DNA from: Sphingobacterium sp. GVS05A
GTDB lineage: Bacteria > Bacteroidota > Bacteroidia > Sphingobacteriales > Sphingobacteriaceae
NCBI RefSeq assembly: GCF_019969845.1
Contig: NZ_JAHXYR010000003.1
Span: forward strand, 558,001 to 622,000
Length of the DNA: 64,000 bases
Direction of reading: 5' to 3'
The notes beneath the pieces are model-generated. The model was not told the DNA's origin and ran no database searches. It saw only the letters and a list, made by a program, of their open reading frames with translations. This document shows, in pieces, positions 45,025-54,236 of the stretch (within the stretch, counting starts at the first letter, position 1; every line of letters begins with the position of its first letter). Made by a program: the position numbers and the translations under genes.

Positions 45025-46581
45025 CTAGTCTTCGAAAAGTTTGCTTTCAAAATCAGTATGACTATTGACCAGTTTTCCTTCCGTACCAAAATAGATTTCT
45101 TGGAAACTTAAGGTCCGTATCGCATCTACTTTGCGGTAGAATTTATCTGCGGATACTTCAGATAAGGTTTTGAAACCACAAGCCTCCATAATCTCAACGG
45201 TAGCGCGCAATGTATTGCGATGGAATTGTGCTACGCGTACATACTTGTCATTAACATCCAGTCCTTTGTACAGGTGCGGTTGTTGCGTTGCAACACCTAC
45301 CGGACAAACGTCTTCATTACATTTTAGTGCCTGAATACAACCTAAGGCGAACATCATTCCACGCGCGCTATAGCAGGCGTCAGCACCTAGAGCAATAACT
45401 TTTAGTATATCAAAGCCCGTAACAATACGGCTTGACACAATTACTTTGATGTGTTTCTTCAAGCCAAATGCGATCAACGTTTTGGTTACAAAAGCTAATG
45501 CATCATAAAGTGGCATCCCTAGGTTGTCCGTAAATTCCAAGGGTGCAGCACCTGTACCACCTTCAGAACCATCGACTGAGATAAAATCTGGGAAGATCTG
45601 CGTATTCTGCATGGCATGACAGATATCCATAAACTCGTGTTTGTCACCGATACATATTTTAAATCCGATTGGTTTTCCACCAGATAGTTCCCGCATGTGC
45701 TGGATGAAACGCATCATTTCTGTTGGCGAAGAGAATGCACTGTGTGCTGGAGGAGACATCACATCTGTCCCAGGGATAACGTGGCGTATTGCTGCGACCT
45801 CAGGTGTATTTTTTGCCGCTGGTAAGATACCTCCATGACCAGGTTTCGCACCCTGTGAGAGCTTGAGCTCGATCATTTTAACATTTTCGCGGTTTGATTT
45901 TTCACGGAATAGCTCAGCGTCAAACTTGCCTTCCGAATTACGACAACCGAAATAACCTGTACCAACCTGCCAGATCAGATCACCACCGTTATTGTGATAG
46001 TCACTGATACCACCCTCTCCGGTGTTGTGCGCGAAATTTTGTAAGGCGGCACCTTTGTTTAACGCAGTGATAGCCGTTTTACTCAAAGCACCATAACTCA
46101 TCGCTGAGATATTGAAAACGCTTAAGCTATATGGCTTTTTACAGGATTCATTTCCAACAGTCGTTCGTAAATCGTGATTTTCGATATGACAGGGGAAAAC
46201 AGAATGTGCTGCCCATTCGTTACCGACCGCTTGTGGATCAGTTTGCATACCAAATGCGACAGTCTCACGTTGATTTTTTGCCCGCTGATAAACAATAGAA
46301 CGCTGTCTTCTGTTGAATGGACGACCATCCATATCAGATTCCCAAAAGTACTGTCTCAATTCAGGACGGATCGATTCGAAGATATAACGAAAGTAGCCAA
46401 CAAGAGGGTAGTTTCGCAAAATCGCATGTTTGGTTTGGAAACTATGGTATAAGGCGATCAATAATAATGGGAATGGAAAGATCAATAACCAAAACCAGCT
46501 TGATGTAAATATAAAGCCAAATGATACAATGATTAAATTAATCACAACCATTATTGAAATAATGAGTTTTCTAACTTCCAT
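45025..46581 (-). CDS. FMN-binding glutamate synthase family protein
   Basis: 518 residues. Two N-terminal membrane segments (about 8-45) precede a glutamate synthase central/FMN domain: ISAMSYGALSKTAITALNKGA, GEGGISDYH, KLSQGAKPGHGGILPAAK, and SVDGSEGGTGAAPLEF (about 320-335) for FMN binding; NEDVCPVGVATQ (about 420) has Cys residues in the Fe-S region. It lacks the glutaminase domain, so it is not a classical GltB. Homologues are common in Bacteroidota, and the reaction is not established. Monocistronic on the minus strand. Confidence 0.87.
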   Translation of the reverse strand: MEVRKLIISIMVVINLIIVSFGFIFTSSWFWLLIFPFPLLLIALYHSFQTKHAILRNYPLVGYFRYIFESIRPELRQYFWESDMDGRPFNRRQRSIVYQRAKNQRETVAFGMQTDPQAVGNEWAAHSVFPCHIENHDLRTTVGNESCKKPYSLSVFNISAMSYGALSKTAITALNKGAALQNFAHNTGEGGISDYHNNGGDLIWQVGTGYFGCRNSEGKFDAELFREKSNRENVKMIELKLSQGAKPGHGGILPAAKNTPEVAAIRHVIPGTDVMSPPAHSAFSSPTEMMRFIQHMRELSGGKPIGFKICIGDKHEFMDICHAMQNTQIFPDFISVDGSEGGTGAAPLEFTDNLGMPLYDALAFVTKTLIAFGLKKHIKVIVSSRIVTGFDILKVIALGADACYSARGMMFALGCIQALKCNEDVCPVGVATQQPHLYKGLDVNDKYVRVAQFHRNTLRATVEIMEACGFKTLSEVSADKFYRKVDAIRTLSFQEIYFGTEGKLVNSHTDFESKLFED

Positions 46582-46767
46582 AGAAAATACGATTGTTTAG
46601 TTTTAATTCGCTATTTTAATGTTTAGTCCAATTGAATATATTACTGCTCAATTAGCATTCCAAAATGCGCTTTTGGACAGAGCAAATGTACTAAAGTTCC
46701 CCAAGTAAATGGATATAATTACTATGCTAGAATAAGTTTTGATAAGTTTATAACTGTTTCTAACAAA

Positions 46768-47529
46768 CTATTTTCTTTTAGTAATCTGTTGCGATAAAAG
46801 TTGATAGATTTGCTGTAAATCCGGTTTATTACTAATAAATTTCAAATGTTTTTGCTGTGTCGCTTCATCGCCCCGGATCGCGGGACCTGTCTGAACTGTT
46901 ATTGGAACATGATTTTGAACTTTTTCTGCCGTTTCTAAAATGATCGGCCTGACCAGGTCAAAGGAAAGATTATGCTCTTCCAATAGCTCATAGGCAAACT
47001 GATAAAGGATATTCGAGAAGTTATTGACCATGACCGAAGACAGATGGATTGCTAGCCGTTGCTTTGAATTGCAATAGATACTGTGGGTTGAAAAGGTACC
47101 TGCAAGTTGGAGTAAAATCGCTGTATTGCCTTCATTGTTGCCTTCAACACAAAATGGAATTGCTGAAAAATCGATAGTTTTACTTTTGGATAGCGATTGT
47201 GGTGGATAGATTACACCAGCATTTTTAAATCGCTTCAGGACATCTAGATCGGTTGCTCCGGAACAATGTACTACAATCCCATTGATGTCCTGCGGTATTG
47301 TTTCTACAAGGGTAGGAATAGCCTGGTCTGACACGGCGATAAGATAAAGATCAGCATCGCGCTGCAGTTGGCTGAGCTGATCTGTGCTGGGACAATGAAG
47401 CGCAAAGGCCAATGCATCCGCATTGGCCTTTGTTTTACTATAGATCTGAACGATCCGATGTCCTAGCTCTTGAAACGCTTGTCCAAAATGTGTTGCGGCA
47501 TTTCCGCTTCCTAAGATGACAATGTTCAT
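46768..47529 (-). CDS. Rossmann-fold protein with DUF2520
   Basis: 253 residues. The N-terminal Rossmann dinucleotide-binding motif is MNIVILGSGNAATHFGQAF, followed by the DUF2520 helical domain (about 130-245), similar to ketopantoate reductase/6-phosphogluconate dehydrogenase-like proteins. The substrate is unknown. Its ATG overlaps the ccmF-like stop by 1 base (TAATG), so it is translated with the cytochrome c maturation genes; that link is positional only. Confidence 0.85.
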   Translation of the reverse strand: MNIVILGSGNAATHFGQAFQELGHRIVQIYSKTKANADALAFALHCPSTDQLSQLQRDADLYLIAVSDQAIPTLVETIPQDINGIVVHCSGATDLDVLKRFKNAGVIYPPQSLSKSKTIDFSAIPFCVEGNNEGNTAILLQLAGTFSTHSIYCNSKQRLAIHLSSVMVNNFSNILYQFAYELLEEHNLSFDLVRPIILETAEKVQNHVPITVQTGPAIRGDEATQQKHLKFISNKPDLQQIYQLLSQQITKRK

Positions 47530-49988
47530 TATTTCGCTAATTTTCGTTTCTCTTCTTTATTTCTTCTGGCAATGGACATGATAAAACCGATGGTCATAAT
47601 AATCGTTCCACACCAAAAGAAGTTGATGTATGGAAATTTGATTGCTTTAAAGACTACCCATTTTTTCTCAGGTAACGGCTTCTGATAGACCATGATTTCC
47701 AACTTATCTTTGTCTGGTTTGATACCTGTAAACCTAAACTTAAGGCCTTGATCAGCGACATCTTTATTGAAATCATAGATTCCACCATCCTTAATCAAGT
47801 ATATGGGTTGTACTTCGTATTGTTTATTATCCGCCGCAACCACTTTTATTTTTAATCCGACCATGACGTCGTTAGGACCTTTTGGGATTTTCTCCAGTTG
47901 AGCCTCTTTATTGAGCCCTTCAATCACATAGTACCCGTTGCGGTAACGTAAGGTGTCACCGATATTGACTTGATAGGTCGCAGGTTCTTCATAATCCTCA
48001 AAGCCTGTTTTCTCCTCAGCAGCCACTTTTGAATGCTGTGCCTGGCTCTCCGCTGCCGCAGCTGTAATCAAGGTATATACGTCATGTGTAATGTAATGTT
48101 TGGTTGCCGGAGTACCAATCAAACCACCCATTTTGGCATTGTTTTGTGCGAAAGGTTGTAGCACAAATTCTTCTTTTACTTTACCTGTTTCCTCATCAAT
48201 ACGTTCGTATTTGATTTTGTAATAGGTATTTGGCGCAACAATGCTATCACCGATATAGGTGATTTTATATTCCCCCATTTGTACAGGTTCTCCTTCGGTT
48301 AGGAATAGGTTCTCTCCCGGCTTTTCGACTTTGTCAAAACCAGATACAGCGATATAGCCCGTATTGTTGACAGAGATAACCTCGTTTGTTGCTGCGGCAA
48401 CCATAGCTCCGATAAGTAACAGTCCAAAACCAATATGAGCGACCGAAGAACCCGCTAATTTCCATTTACCTTTGACTGCATCACCCAATACCCGGATATT
48501 CGCCAGAATACAGAAGATACTGGCAAAGGTGATCAGGATATAGATCAGGTTGGTATATGTTTTGGTAAAATATGAAATAATTGCTGTCAGGATAATGGCT
48601 ACAGCGAGAGACGCTACAGTAGAAGCTAAGAACTTACGGCTATCGCTACGTTTGTATTTTAAAAACTGGGTAAAGCCAGTCATGATCATGACAATAACAG
48701 CAAATCCGGATTGCCATTTATTATAATGTTGAATTGGTTCTAAAGGAGGTGCGACCTTGGTGCCAAAAATCTTGTTAAATACCGGAATGGAAGTGGAAGC
48801 AATGATCTGTGCACAGGCAACAGTCAGGACCAAAGCACCGATAAACATCCAGAACTCTCTTGAATAAATCTCTTCGTCTTTTTCGGTAATGGGCATCTCT
48901 TTCTTCTTAATGACAAGAAAGACAACCATAATTACTAAAAATGCCACATTGAACAAAATCAACTGCCCACTCATACCTAAATCGGTGAACGAGTGTACCG
49001 AAGTCTCGCCTAAGACGCCGCTACGTGTTAGGTAGGAGGCATAGATCACCAGCACAAAGCTAATCATGGCCAGAAATGTTGCTGTGAAATAAGAATGTCC
49101 CGAGTTTTTATAGGCGATCATCACGTGAACTGCGGCGATCAGGGTGAACCAAGGAATAATAGAAGCATTTTCCACCGGATCCCAAGCCCAGAAGCCGCCA
49201 AAGTTAAGTGCTTCGTATGCCCAGAATGAACCCATAATAATCCCTGCTCCAAGAATCATAACCGCAAATAGCGCCCATGGAAGTGCGGCACTGATCCATT
49301 CCTTGTAGCGTTTAGTCCATAGGGCTCCAGTCGCATAAGCAAAAGGAACAATCATGGAAGCAAAACCAAGGAATAAGGTGGGTGGGTGAATCACCATCCA
49401 ATAATTTTGTAAAAGTGGATTTAAGCCATTACCGTCAGTAATCAATGATAGGTAATTGGCTTGTTTTAAGATCGGAATATCCATTGCATCACGCAAAAGG
49501 ATAAATGGAGAACTACCGATACGTAATCCAAATATTTCCACACCGACGATCATGGATGCCAAAAAAGCTTGACATAACATCACAAAAGTCATCACGGAAT
49601 TTTCCCAGCTCTTTGCTTTAAAGAGCAATATTGCTCCTAGTACTGTTTGCCAGAACATCCAGAGCCAGAAACTACCTTCCTGCCCTTCCCAAAAGCTGGA
49701 AATGATATAATAAGTAGGCAATGTCTTGGATGAGTGCGCCCAAGCATAGTTGTACTCAAATAAATGATTATAGATGATATAAAATAAGGTTGCACCGATA
49801 GCGACAACAGAAACGGCATTGATCCAGAATCCAATACGTGCGATCTTTTTCCATGAAGTCTCTTCAGGGTTTTTAGTCGCGAAAAAATAAGCGATACAAG
49901 ATAAAAGTGCGGCACCAAAGGAAAGAACAATAAAGAATTGTCCGATCTGCCCAGGTAGCAGGTGCTCACCAACGTAATTAACGTCCAT
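47529..49988 (-). CDS. ccmF: Cytochrome c haem lyase CcmF
   Basis: 819 residues with about fourteen membrane segments. The tryptophan-rich haem-handling motif FGGFWAWDPVENASIIPW (about 245-262) is intact, with the expected flanking histidines (VIHPPTLFLGF, about 200; AAVHVMI). A large periplasmic domain lies near the C-terminus (about 545-790). It receives haem from CcmE and attaches it to apocytochrome c. Located 20 bases after ccmE, as in other Bacteroidota; ccmA-D are not in the window. Confidence 0.93.
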   Translation of the reverse strand: MDVNYVGEHLLPGQIGQFFIVLSFGAALLSCIAYFFATKNPEETSWKKIARIGFWINAVSVVAIGATLFYIIYNHLFEYNYAWAHSSKTLPTYYIISSFWEGQEGSFWLWMFWQTVLGAILLFKAKSWENSVMTFVMLCQAFLASMIVGVEIFGLRIGSSPFILLRDAMDIPILKQANYLSLITDGNGLNPLLQNYWMVIHPPTLFLGFASMIVPFAYATGALWTKRYKEWISAALPWALFAVMILGAGIIMGSFWAYEALNFGGFWAWDPVENASIIPWFTLIAAVHVMIAYKNSGHSYFTATFLAMISFVLVIYASYLTRSGVLGETSVHSFTDLGMSGQLILFNVAFLVIMVVFLVIKKKEMPITEKDEEIYSREFWMFIGALVLTVACAQIIASTSIPVFNKIFGTKVAPPLEPIQHYNKWQSGFAVIVMIMTGFTQFLKYKRSDSRKFLASTVASLAVAIILTAIISYFTKTYTNLIYILITFASIFCILANIRVLGDAVKGKWKLAGSSVAHIGFGLLLIGAMVAAATNEVISVNNTGYIAVSGFDKVEKPGENLFLTEGEPVQMGEYKITYIGDSIVAPNTYYKIKYERIDEETGKVKEEFVLQPFAQNNAKMGGLIGTPATKHYITHDVYTLITAAAAESQAQHSKVAAEEKTGFEDYEEPATYQVNIGDTLRYRNGYYVIEGLNKEAQLEKIPKGPNDVMVGLKIKVVAADNKQYEVQPIYLIKDGGIYDFNKDVADQGLKFRFTGIKPDKDKLEIMVYQKPLPEKKWVVFKAIKFPYINFFWCGTIIMTIGFIMSIARRNKEEKRKLAK

Positions 49989-50008
49989 TGAAAAATTGAT
50001 TTTACAAA

Positions 50009-50416
50009 TTAATTATTGAAAGCTGTGGCATTGATTTCCGTCACGACCGATTTATCGTTGTATTTCGATGGACACTTCATCAATATTTTACTCGCTCTAA
50101 ACACATTCCCGTCCATTTTGCCCGTCAATACAATTTGTTCTGAACGCTCAATGTCCTGAGGTTTTGCGCCTCTGAATACAACCTCACATTCTGTACCTTC
50201 ATTGTCGTACATGAAAAAGCTGAATTTGTTGGCATCTGTTTTCGGGTCATAGTGAAGTACCTTGTCTTTGTTGAGCTGGCCGACCACATATAGTTCTGTT
50301 TTCTTTTCTTTTGCCTCGGTAAATGTCGAGTAGGTACTTGAATCCGTATAGATGACAAGTATCATGGCAATAGCCACTGCAATGATAGCGATTAGAATGA
50401 TGGAACTTTTTTTCAT
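50009..50416 (-). CDS. ccmE: Cytochrome c maturation haem chaperone CcmE
   Basis: 135 residues: an N-terminal membrane anchor (about 5-22) and a periplasmic OB-fold (about 40-115), with VVGQLNKDKVLHY and LTGKMDGNVFRASKILMK. At the place of the covalent haem-binding site the sequence is KCPSKY, that is CxxxY instead of the HxxxY of proteobacterial CcmE. The CxxxY variant is known from Archaea and some Desulfovibrio. It hands haem to CcmF, encoded downstream. A leader of about 215 bases with a conserved hairpin element and a 40-codon frame precedes the start. Confidence 0.92.
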   Translation of the reverse strand: MKKSSIILIAIIAVAIAMILVIYTDSSTYSTFTEAKEKKTELYVVGQLNKDKVLHYDPKTDANKFSFFMYDNEGTECEVVFRGAKPQDIERSEQIVLTGKMDGNVFRASKILMKCPSKYNDKSVVTEINATAFNN

Positions 50417-50442
50417 TAGTATTATTTGTTTTTATCGGTAAT

Positions 50443-50504
50443 GAAGCTATCATGAGCAGTTGTTCGAACGCTGATCTGAACTAACTAAAACTGATGACGG
50501 TTTC
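50443..50504 (-). promoter_or_regulatory. Leader hairpin element, copy 3
   Basis: On the minus strand the left arm is GAAACCGTCATCA (50504-50492) and the right arm TCATGATAGCTTC (50455-50443); the right arm is identical to copy 1 (15843-15855). It ends 26 bases before the ccmE ATG, and the bases between, with ATAAAAACAA, resemble those after copy 2. The inner part pairs again (CAGTT with AACTG). Confidence 0.65.
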
Positions 50505-50625
50505 ATTCGTATGATTTGTTTATGCTATTGTGCCAACCTTCGGAGATTTTCATGTTCCCAGTAAAAGCTTGTGTATCGATCGCAATGAATCCCTTATAAT
50601 CATTGATTCTGACAAAAGCTGACAC
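50503..50625 (-). CDS. 40-codon leader frame upstream of ccmE
   Basis: A GTG at 50625 opens a 40-residue frame that reads like protein (it contains FIAIDTQAFTG and ISEGWHNSINKSYE). It starts about 12 bases after the predicted -7 element, and its stop codon overlaps the first bases of the leader hairpin, so ribosomes finishing it would open the left arm. It may be a leader peptide, a small protein or the tail of a lost gene. No homologue is recognised. Confidence 0.3.
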   Translation of the reverse strand: MSAFVRINDYKGFIAIDTQAFTGNMKISEGWHNSINKSYE

Positions 50626-50636
50626 TTAATCGAATG

Positions 50637-50644
50637 CAAAATTA
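50637..50644 (-). promoter_or_regulatory. Candidate -7 element of the ccmE operon
   Basis: TAATTTTG on the minus strand, a perfect TAnnTTTG match. The same octamer precedes leader copy 1 at 15779. Confidence 0.45.
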
Positions 50645-50821
50645 CAAATAGATTTGCGAAGAAAGGAATAATGCAACTTTTCGACATTATTTATATTTGT
50701 TCTAAATAGGTTGTTGTCCCTGAAAAAATGAGGTATATTTGGATGCTTTTGAATAATTTAAGTTGAGATTTAATATTTTGTTGCAGTTTATATCGCATGA
50801 ATTTTACAATTGCCTGTTAAT

Positions 50822-51781
50822 ATGAGTGTTGCTTTGCGGTCTTTACTGCTCTTATATGGAGTTATATTTCCATTTTTTTTGGTTTTTGGGCAGGTGAGGT
50901 TGCGCAACCAAGAGGTTTCTCTTCAAAATGACAATGATGTCTATCTATTGATTGGCCAGGACCGATATTATACCAACGGTATCAATGTCAATTACCGTAT
51001 TGCACTACCACCAAGAGGGGCTTCAGAGATTTCGAATACCGTATTGGACTTTGAAGTCGGACAGCGCATCTACAATGGTATTAGTATTATAGATTATCGT
51101 AGACAGAATAAGAAATATGACAGACCTTTCGCCGGATATCTTTATTTGAGCGCCTCAGGGGCTCGTTTTTTGAAAGCTGATCAAGTGGTTGAACTTAAAG
51201 TCGAATTGGGACAGATTGGTTCCCGATCTTATGGCGAAGGTGCACAGAAATTTATCCATCATCTGTTTGGAATGTATGAGGCAACAGGCTGGGATACCGC
51301 ATTGCGCAATGCTTTTGGTGTAGATCTACAGGCGAAATATTTGAAAGGAATTTATCGGGATCAAGCAGGAGCATTTGATCTCGGGATAATGGGGAGGGGT
51401 GCTCTGGGGATGAACAATACAAATATGGAGGTTGGAATTCCAATCCGTGCAGGTAAACTTAAATCCTACCATGCATCGACCTTTACACATGGGCATTTGA
51501 CACAGGCTAGAAGTAATGACGACAAAGAATGGTACTTTGTTTATCAACCTAGTTTGGCCCGGATATTTTATAATTCAACGATACAAGGGGGGCTGGGAAA
51601 AGATGATCCTATAGGCGGATTATATCAGATCGAGCCTTGGATGATAAGTCACCGCATAGGTTTCAGTTGGTCCAATCACAAGGTCAATTATGGTATTAAT
51701 TACATTTTTAATTCCAAGGAACTTAAATCGGTGTTTCACCGGCATCAATACGGACAGTTATTCTTTGCATATCGGTTTTAA
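50822..51781 (+). CDS. LpxR-like lipid A deacylase (DUF2219)
   Basis: 319 residues from the ATG at 50822; a TTG four codons earlier also fits the frame. A signal peptide (LLLLYGVIFPFFLVFGQ) is followed by a beta-barrel. The conserved motif NDNDVYLLIGQDRYYTNG (about 36-53) is the DUF2219/LpxR signature, containing the catalytic-site Asn and Asp residues, and the terminal FFAYRF is a barrel C-terminus. LpxR removes the 3'-acyloxyacyl chain of lipid A at the outer membrane. Not co-transcribed with a neighbour; it overlaps the converging symporter gene by 4 bases. Confidence 0.85.
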   Translation: MSVALRSLLLLYGVIFPFFLVFGQVRLRNQEVSLQNDNDVYLLIGQDRYYTNGINVNYRIALPPRGASEISNTVLDFEVGQRIYNGISIIDYRRQNKKYDRPFAGYLYLSASGARFLKADQVVELKVELGQIGSRSYGEGAQKFIHHLFGMYEATGWDTALRNAFGVDLQAKYLKGIYRDQAGAFDLGIMGRGALGMNNTNMEVGIPIRAGKLKSYHASTFTHGHLTQARSNDDKEWYFVYQPSLARIFYNSTIQGGLGKDDPIGGLYQIEPWMISHRIGFSWSNHKVNYGINYIFNSKELKSVFHRHQYGQLFFAYRF

Positions 51782-53037
51782 CCACTGCTAACCGTTTTTT
51801 CTGCGATCGGGTCTGAGAGCTTCTGTCCGATTAGCCTGGTGGCCAACATGGCAGCAACGGTATCGCCGGTCGCATTGAGCATAGTGGCTAGTGGGTCTAC
51901 CAATGTCGCAATAATCATAATGGAGGGAATGACTTCTGTGGGCATCTGATAAACCGATATGATCAGCATTTCACCGATATATCCCCCATTAGGAATACCG
52001 CCGGCCACGATGCTGACCAATAAGGTGATCCCTACGGCCATGACCAGGTTGGTTGGATCAAAAAATTCCTTTCCACTCAAGAGCAGCGCGACATAAATTT
52101 TAAAAATACAAGCAATGGCTGAGCCATGTTTATGTAGCGTTGTGCCCAAAGGGATGACCACGCTTGCAACAGTATCGGGTATGCCGATTTGTTTTGCAGC
52201 CAGTAAGTTGGCCGGCATGGTGGCCAGGCTGCTGCAGCTACTCAGTGCTGTCAGTGAGGGGAGAATATTGTTTTGCCAGTAGCGTTTGACTCCTTTTATA
52301 CCAAAAGCAAGAAATGCGAATAAACTAAATATTGTAAAGAAATAGAATAGGCCAAAGATATAGTACAGACCAATGGGTTTGGCGTAGAAGCCGAAGAGCT
52401 GTGGGCCGAGTGTTCCAACCTGATAGGCAAAATAGGCACCCAGTCCGATGGGTGCGAGCTTCATGACCATGACCAGTAAATTGCCCATGACAGCATTGCC
52501 TGAGTTGATAAATTTTCGGAACATATCAGCTGCGGATCCAGATTTACGTGTCGCAATCCCCACTAAAAATGAAAATATAACAAAGGCCAGCATATTCTGC
52601 CGGGACAATAGACTAGAAAATTCACTAACAGTCAGGAATCGAACCATCTTTTCACCCCAAGAGTCCTGTGTGGCGGTGTCAATGATTTCCTTCGCTTGTT
52701 CGATAGGGAGGTCGGAACTAACAGGAAATAGGTAGAGGAAAATAACGCTTGTTACACCTGCAACCACAATGCCGATTACAAATACGAGTGACATCATGCC
52801 GATAATACGACCCAATACGCTGTCCCCTTCAATATTGGCTACAGACGAAGCTATGGCAAAAAAGACCAGCGGTATTACGCTTACAAAGAGCAGATTTAGG
52901 AAGATATCCCCAATTGGCTTCAGGTTGTTCACAAAATGTGGAAAAAAGACCCCAATTAAACTTCCGATACCGATGCCAAGAAGCAGCAGTAGGATGCTGC
53001 CATAGTTCTGTATAAAAGTTTTTGCAGAGTATTCCAT
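51778..53037 (-). CDS. Dicarboxylate/amino acid:cation symporter (DAACS family)
   Basis: 419 residues with about eight membrane segments plus two re-entrant hairpins. Family signatures: the serine-rich hairpin ALSSCSSLATMPANLLAAKQIG (about 255-275), LGTTLHKHGSAIACI (about 288-302) in the substrate-binding helix, and the final ATMLNATGDTVAAM (about 385). It moves C4-dicarboxylates or Glu/Asp with Na+ or H+; the exact substrate cannot be fixed. The 3' end overlaps the LpxR-like gene's end by 4 bases. Confidence 0.93.
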   Translation of the reverse strand: MEYSAKTFIQNYGSILLLLLGIGIGSLIGVFFPHFVNNLKPIGDIFLNLLFVSVIPLVFFAIASSVANIEGDSVLGRIIGMMSLVFVIGIVVAGVTSVIFLYLFPVSSDLPIEQAKEIIDTATQDSWGEKMVRFLTVSEFSSLLSRQNMLAFVIFSFLVGIATRKSGSAADMFRKFINSGNAVMGNLLVMVMKLAPIGLGAYFAYQVGTLGPQLFGFYAKPIGLYYIFGLFYFFTIFSLFAFLAFGIKGVKRYWQNNILPSLTALSSCSSLATMPANLLAAKQIGIPDTVASVVIPLGTTLHKHGSAIACIFKIYVALLLSGKEFFDPTNLVMAVGITLLVSIVAGGIPNGGYIGEMLIISVYQMPTEVIPSIMIIATLVDPLATMLNATGDTVAAMLATRLIGQKLSDPIAEKTVSSG

Positions 53038-53449
53038 TAGGTTCTGTGATTGTTTAGCGTTTATGACGCTAAAATAATCTTTTTATCTATTATTTTTATC
53101 CATTTAAATTAATTATACGTGTTGGTCGTGTTGACATAAATGAACTCATGTACTCATTTATTTGGTATTTTAACGTATCTGTGAATTCAATCGTTCGGTT
53201 CCCTCGGTTTGAGTTAAATCGTGATGGTTTCACTCCACAACCTCTGGATAAAGATTATTTGGGATTTATTTGGGTCCGCTTTTTATCTTTGGGCAGATAT
53301 ATCTACAGAAGACCATCACTGTGGCAGGGAGACCCCAGGGGAATGTGAGCGTAGCTTACGTCACTGGCTTCACTGCTTTTATGACGATCTGCTGTACCGC
53401 CTGTTGGATCGGGTGATGCGTATGGGATATTTACTTTATCAAAAATATA
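53038..53449. other. GC-richer spacer before mnmD with two overlapping frames
   Basis: Less AT-rich than other spacers here. Two plus-strand frames look protein-like: 53148-53348 (ending in LWQGDPRGM) and, one base out of register, the frame running from 53221, which continues past 53400 with RSLRHWLHCFYDD and GYLLYQKYNDKNGF. Together they could be one frameshifted gene of about 120 codons. A bulged hairpin lies at 53345-53364. I cannot decide between a decayed gene and a structured RNA, and no family is recognised. Confidence 0.3.
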
Positions 53450-54124
53450 ATGACAAAAATGGATTTTGTAACAACCGCAGATGGTTCCAAAACATTGTAC
53501 AATGCGGAGATAGGTGAATGTTACCATTCTAAGCATGGTGCCGTTCAGGAAAGTAAACATGTATTTATCAAAACCGGTTTGGATCATTTTGTACAACAAA
53601 CGGGAGCTTCAGAGGTTGCTATTTTGGAAGTGGGATTTGGTACCGGACTGAACTTTCTGCAAACAGCAGAACATATTGGGGACAAGTCGTTTCAGGTAGA
53701 CTATGTCGGAATCGAAGGTTTTCCATTGCCACTGGCGACCATTGCTGAGACAGGCTATGATGAGAACGTAGATGCAACTATCTGGTCGGCTTATCTGGAT
53801 AACTATGAAGCCGCATTGCAGCAGCCGGTGCAAATTCACGAACGCTTACAACTCACCATTGCCCATACTTTATTGATGGATTTCCAATCCGAAAAAAGAT
53901 TCGATGTGGTGTATTTTGATGCTTTTGCAGCCATACATCAGCCCGAAATGTGGAGCGATGTGGCATTGGCGCATATCGCGCAATTCGTTAAACCTGGAGG
54001 CGTTTTTGTTACTTATGCCATTACAGGTAATCTCAAACGCAGTATGAAATCTTTGGGCTTTTCCATTGAGAAGGCTCCGGGTGCACCTGGAAAAAGAGAA
54101 ATGCTGCGTGCTACAAAACTTTAA
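53450..54124 (+). CDS. mnmD: tRNA (5-methylaminomethyl-2-thiouridine)-methyltransferase
   Basis: 224 residues, the stand-alone methyltransferase domain (DUF752) without the oxidoreductase half of MnmC. SAM motif LEVGFGTGLNFLQTA (about 58-72), VDYVGIEGFPL and the catalytic-site DVVYFDAFAAIHQPEMW (about 151-167) are typical. It performs the last methylation of the mnm5s2U34 wobble base. The start is the ATG at 53450. It appears to be monocistronic. Confidence 0.92.
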   Translation: MTKMDFVTTADGSKTLYNAEIGECYHSKHGAVQESKHVFIKTGLDHFVQQTGASEVAILEVGFGTGLNFLQTAEHIGDKSFQVDYVGIEGFPLPLATIAETGYDENVDATIWSAYLDNYEAALQQPVQIHERLQLTIAHTLLMDFQSEKRFDVVYFDAFAAIHQPEMWSDVALAHIAQFVKPGGVFVTYAITGNLKRSMKSLGFSIEKAPGAPGKREMLRATKL

Positions 54125-54160
54125 AAAGCCTGTTGTTCCATTTTAAATTATTGTTAACTG

Positions 54161-54192
54161 TTTGATAATCTAAAAAGTGTTTTCTAATTTAG
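54161..54192 (+). promoter_or_regulatory. Promoter of the second sigma-factor gene
   Basis: TTTG (54161-54164) and TAATTTAG (54185-54192), 20 bases apart, resemble the -33/-7 pair. The same TAATTTAG octamer is in the MarR-gene promoter. Confidence 0.45.
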
Positions 54193-54236
54193 CTTTGATA
54201 TTAAGGCTAACCTAATAGTTCACTTTCCACTACCTC

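Noticed and set aside
53190..53440. Fragments resembling cobalamin-riboswitch boxes (GGCAGGGAGACC and GGTTCCC)
   Set aside because: The order and the central GGGAA/GCCACTG core do not fit, and the downstream gene (mnmD) has no link to cobalamin.
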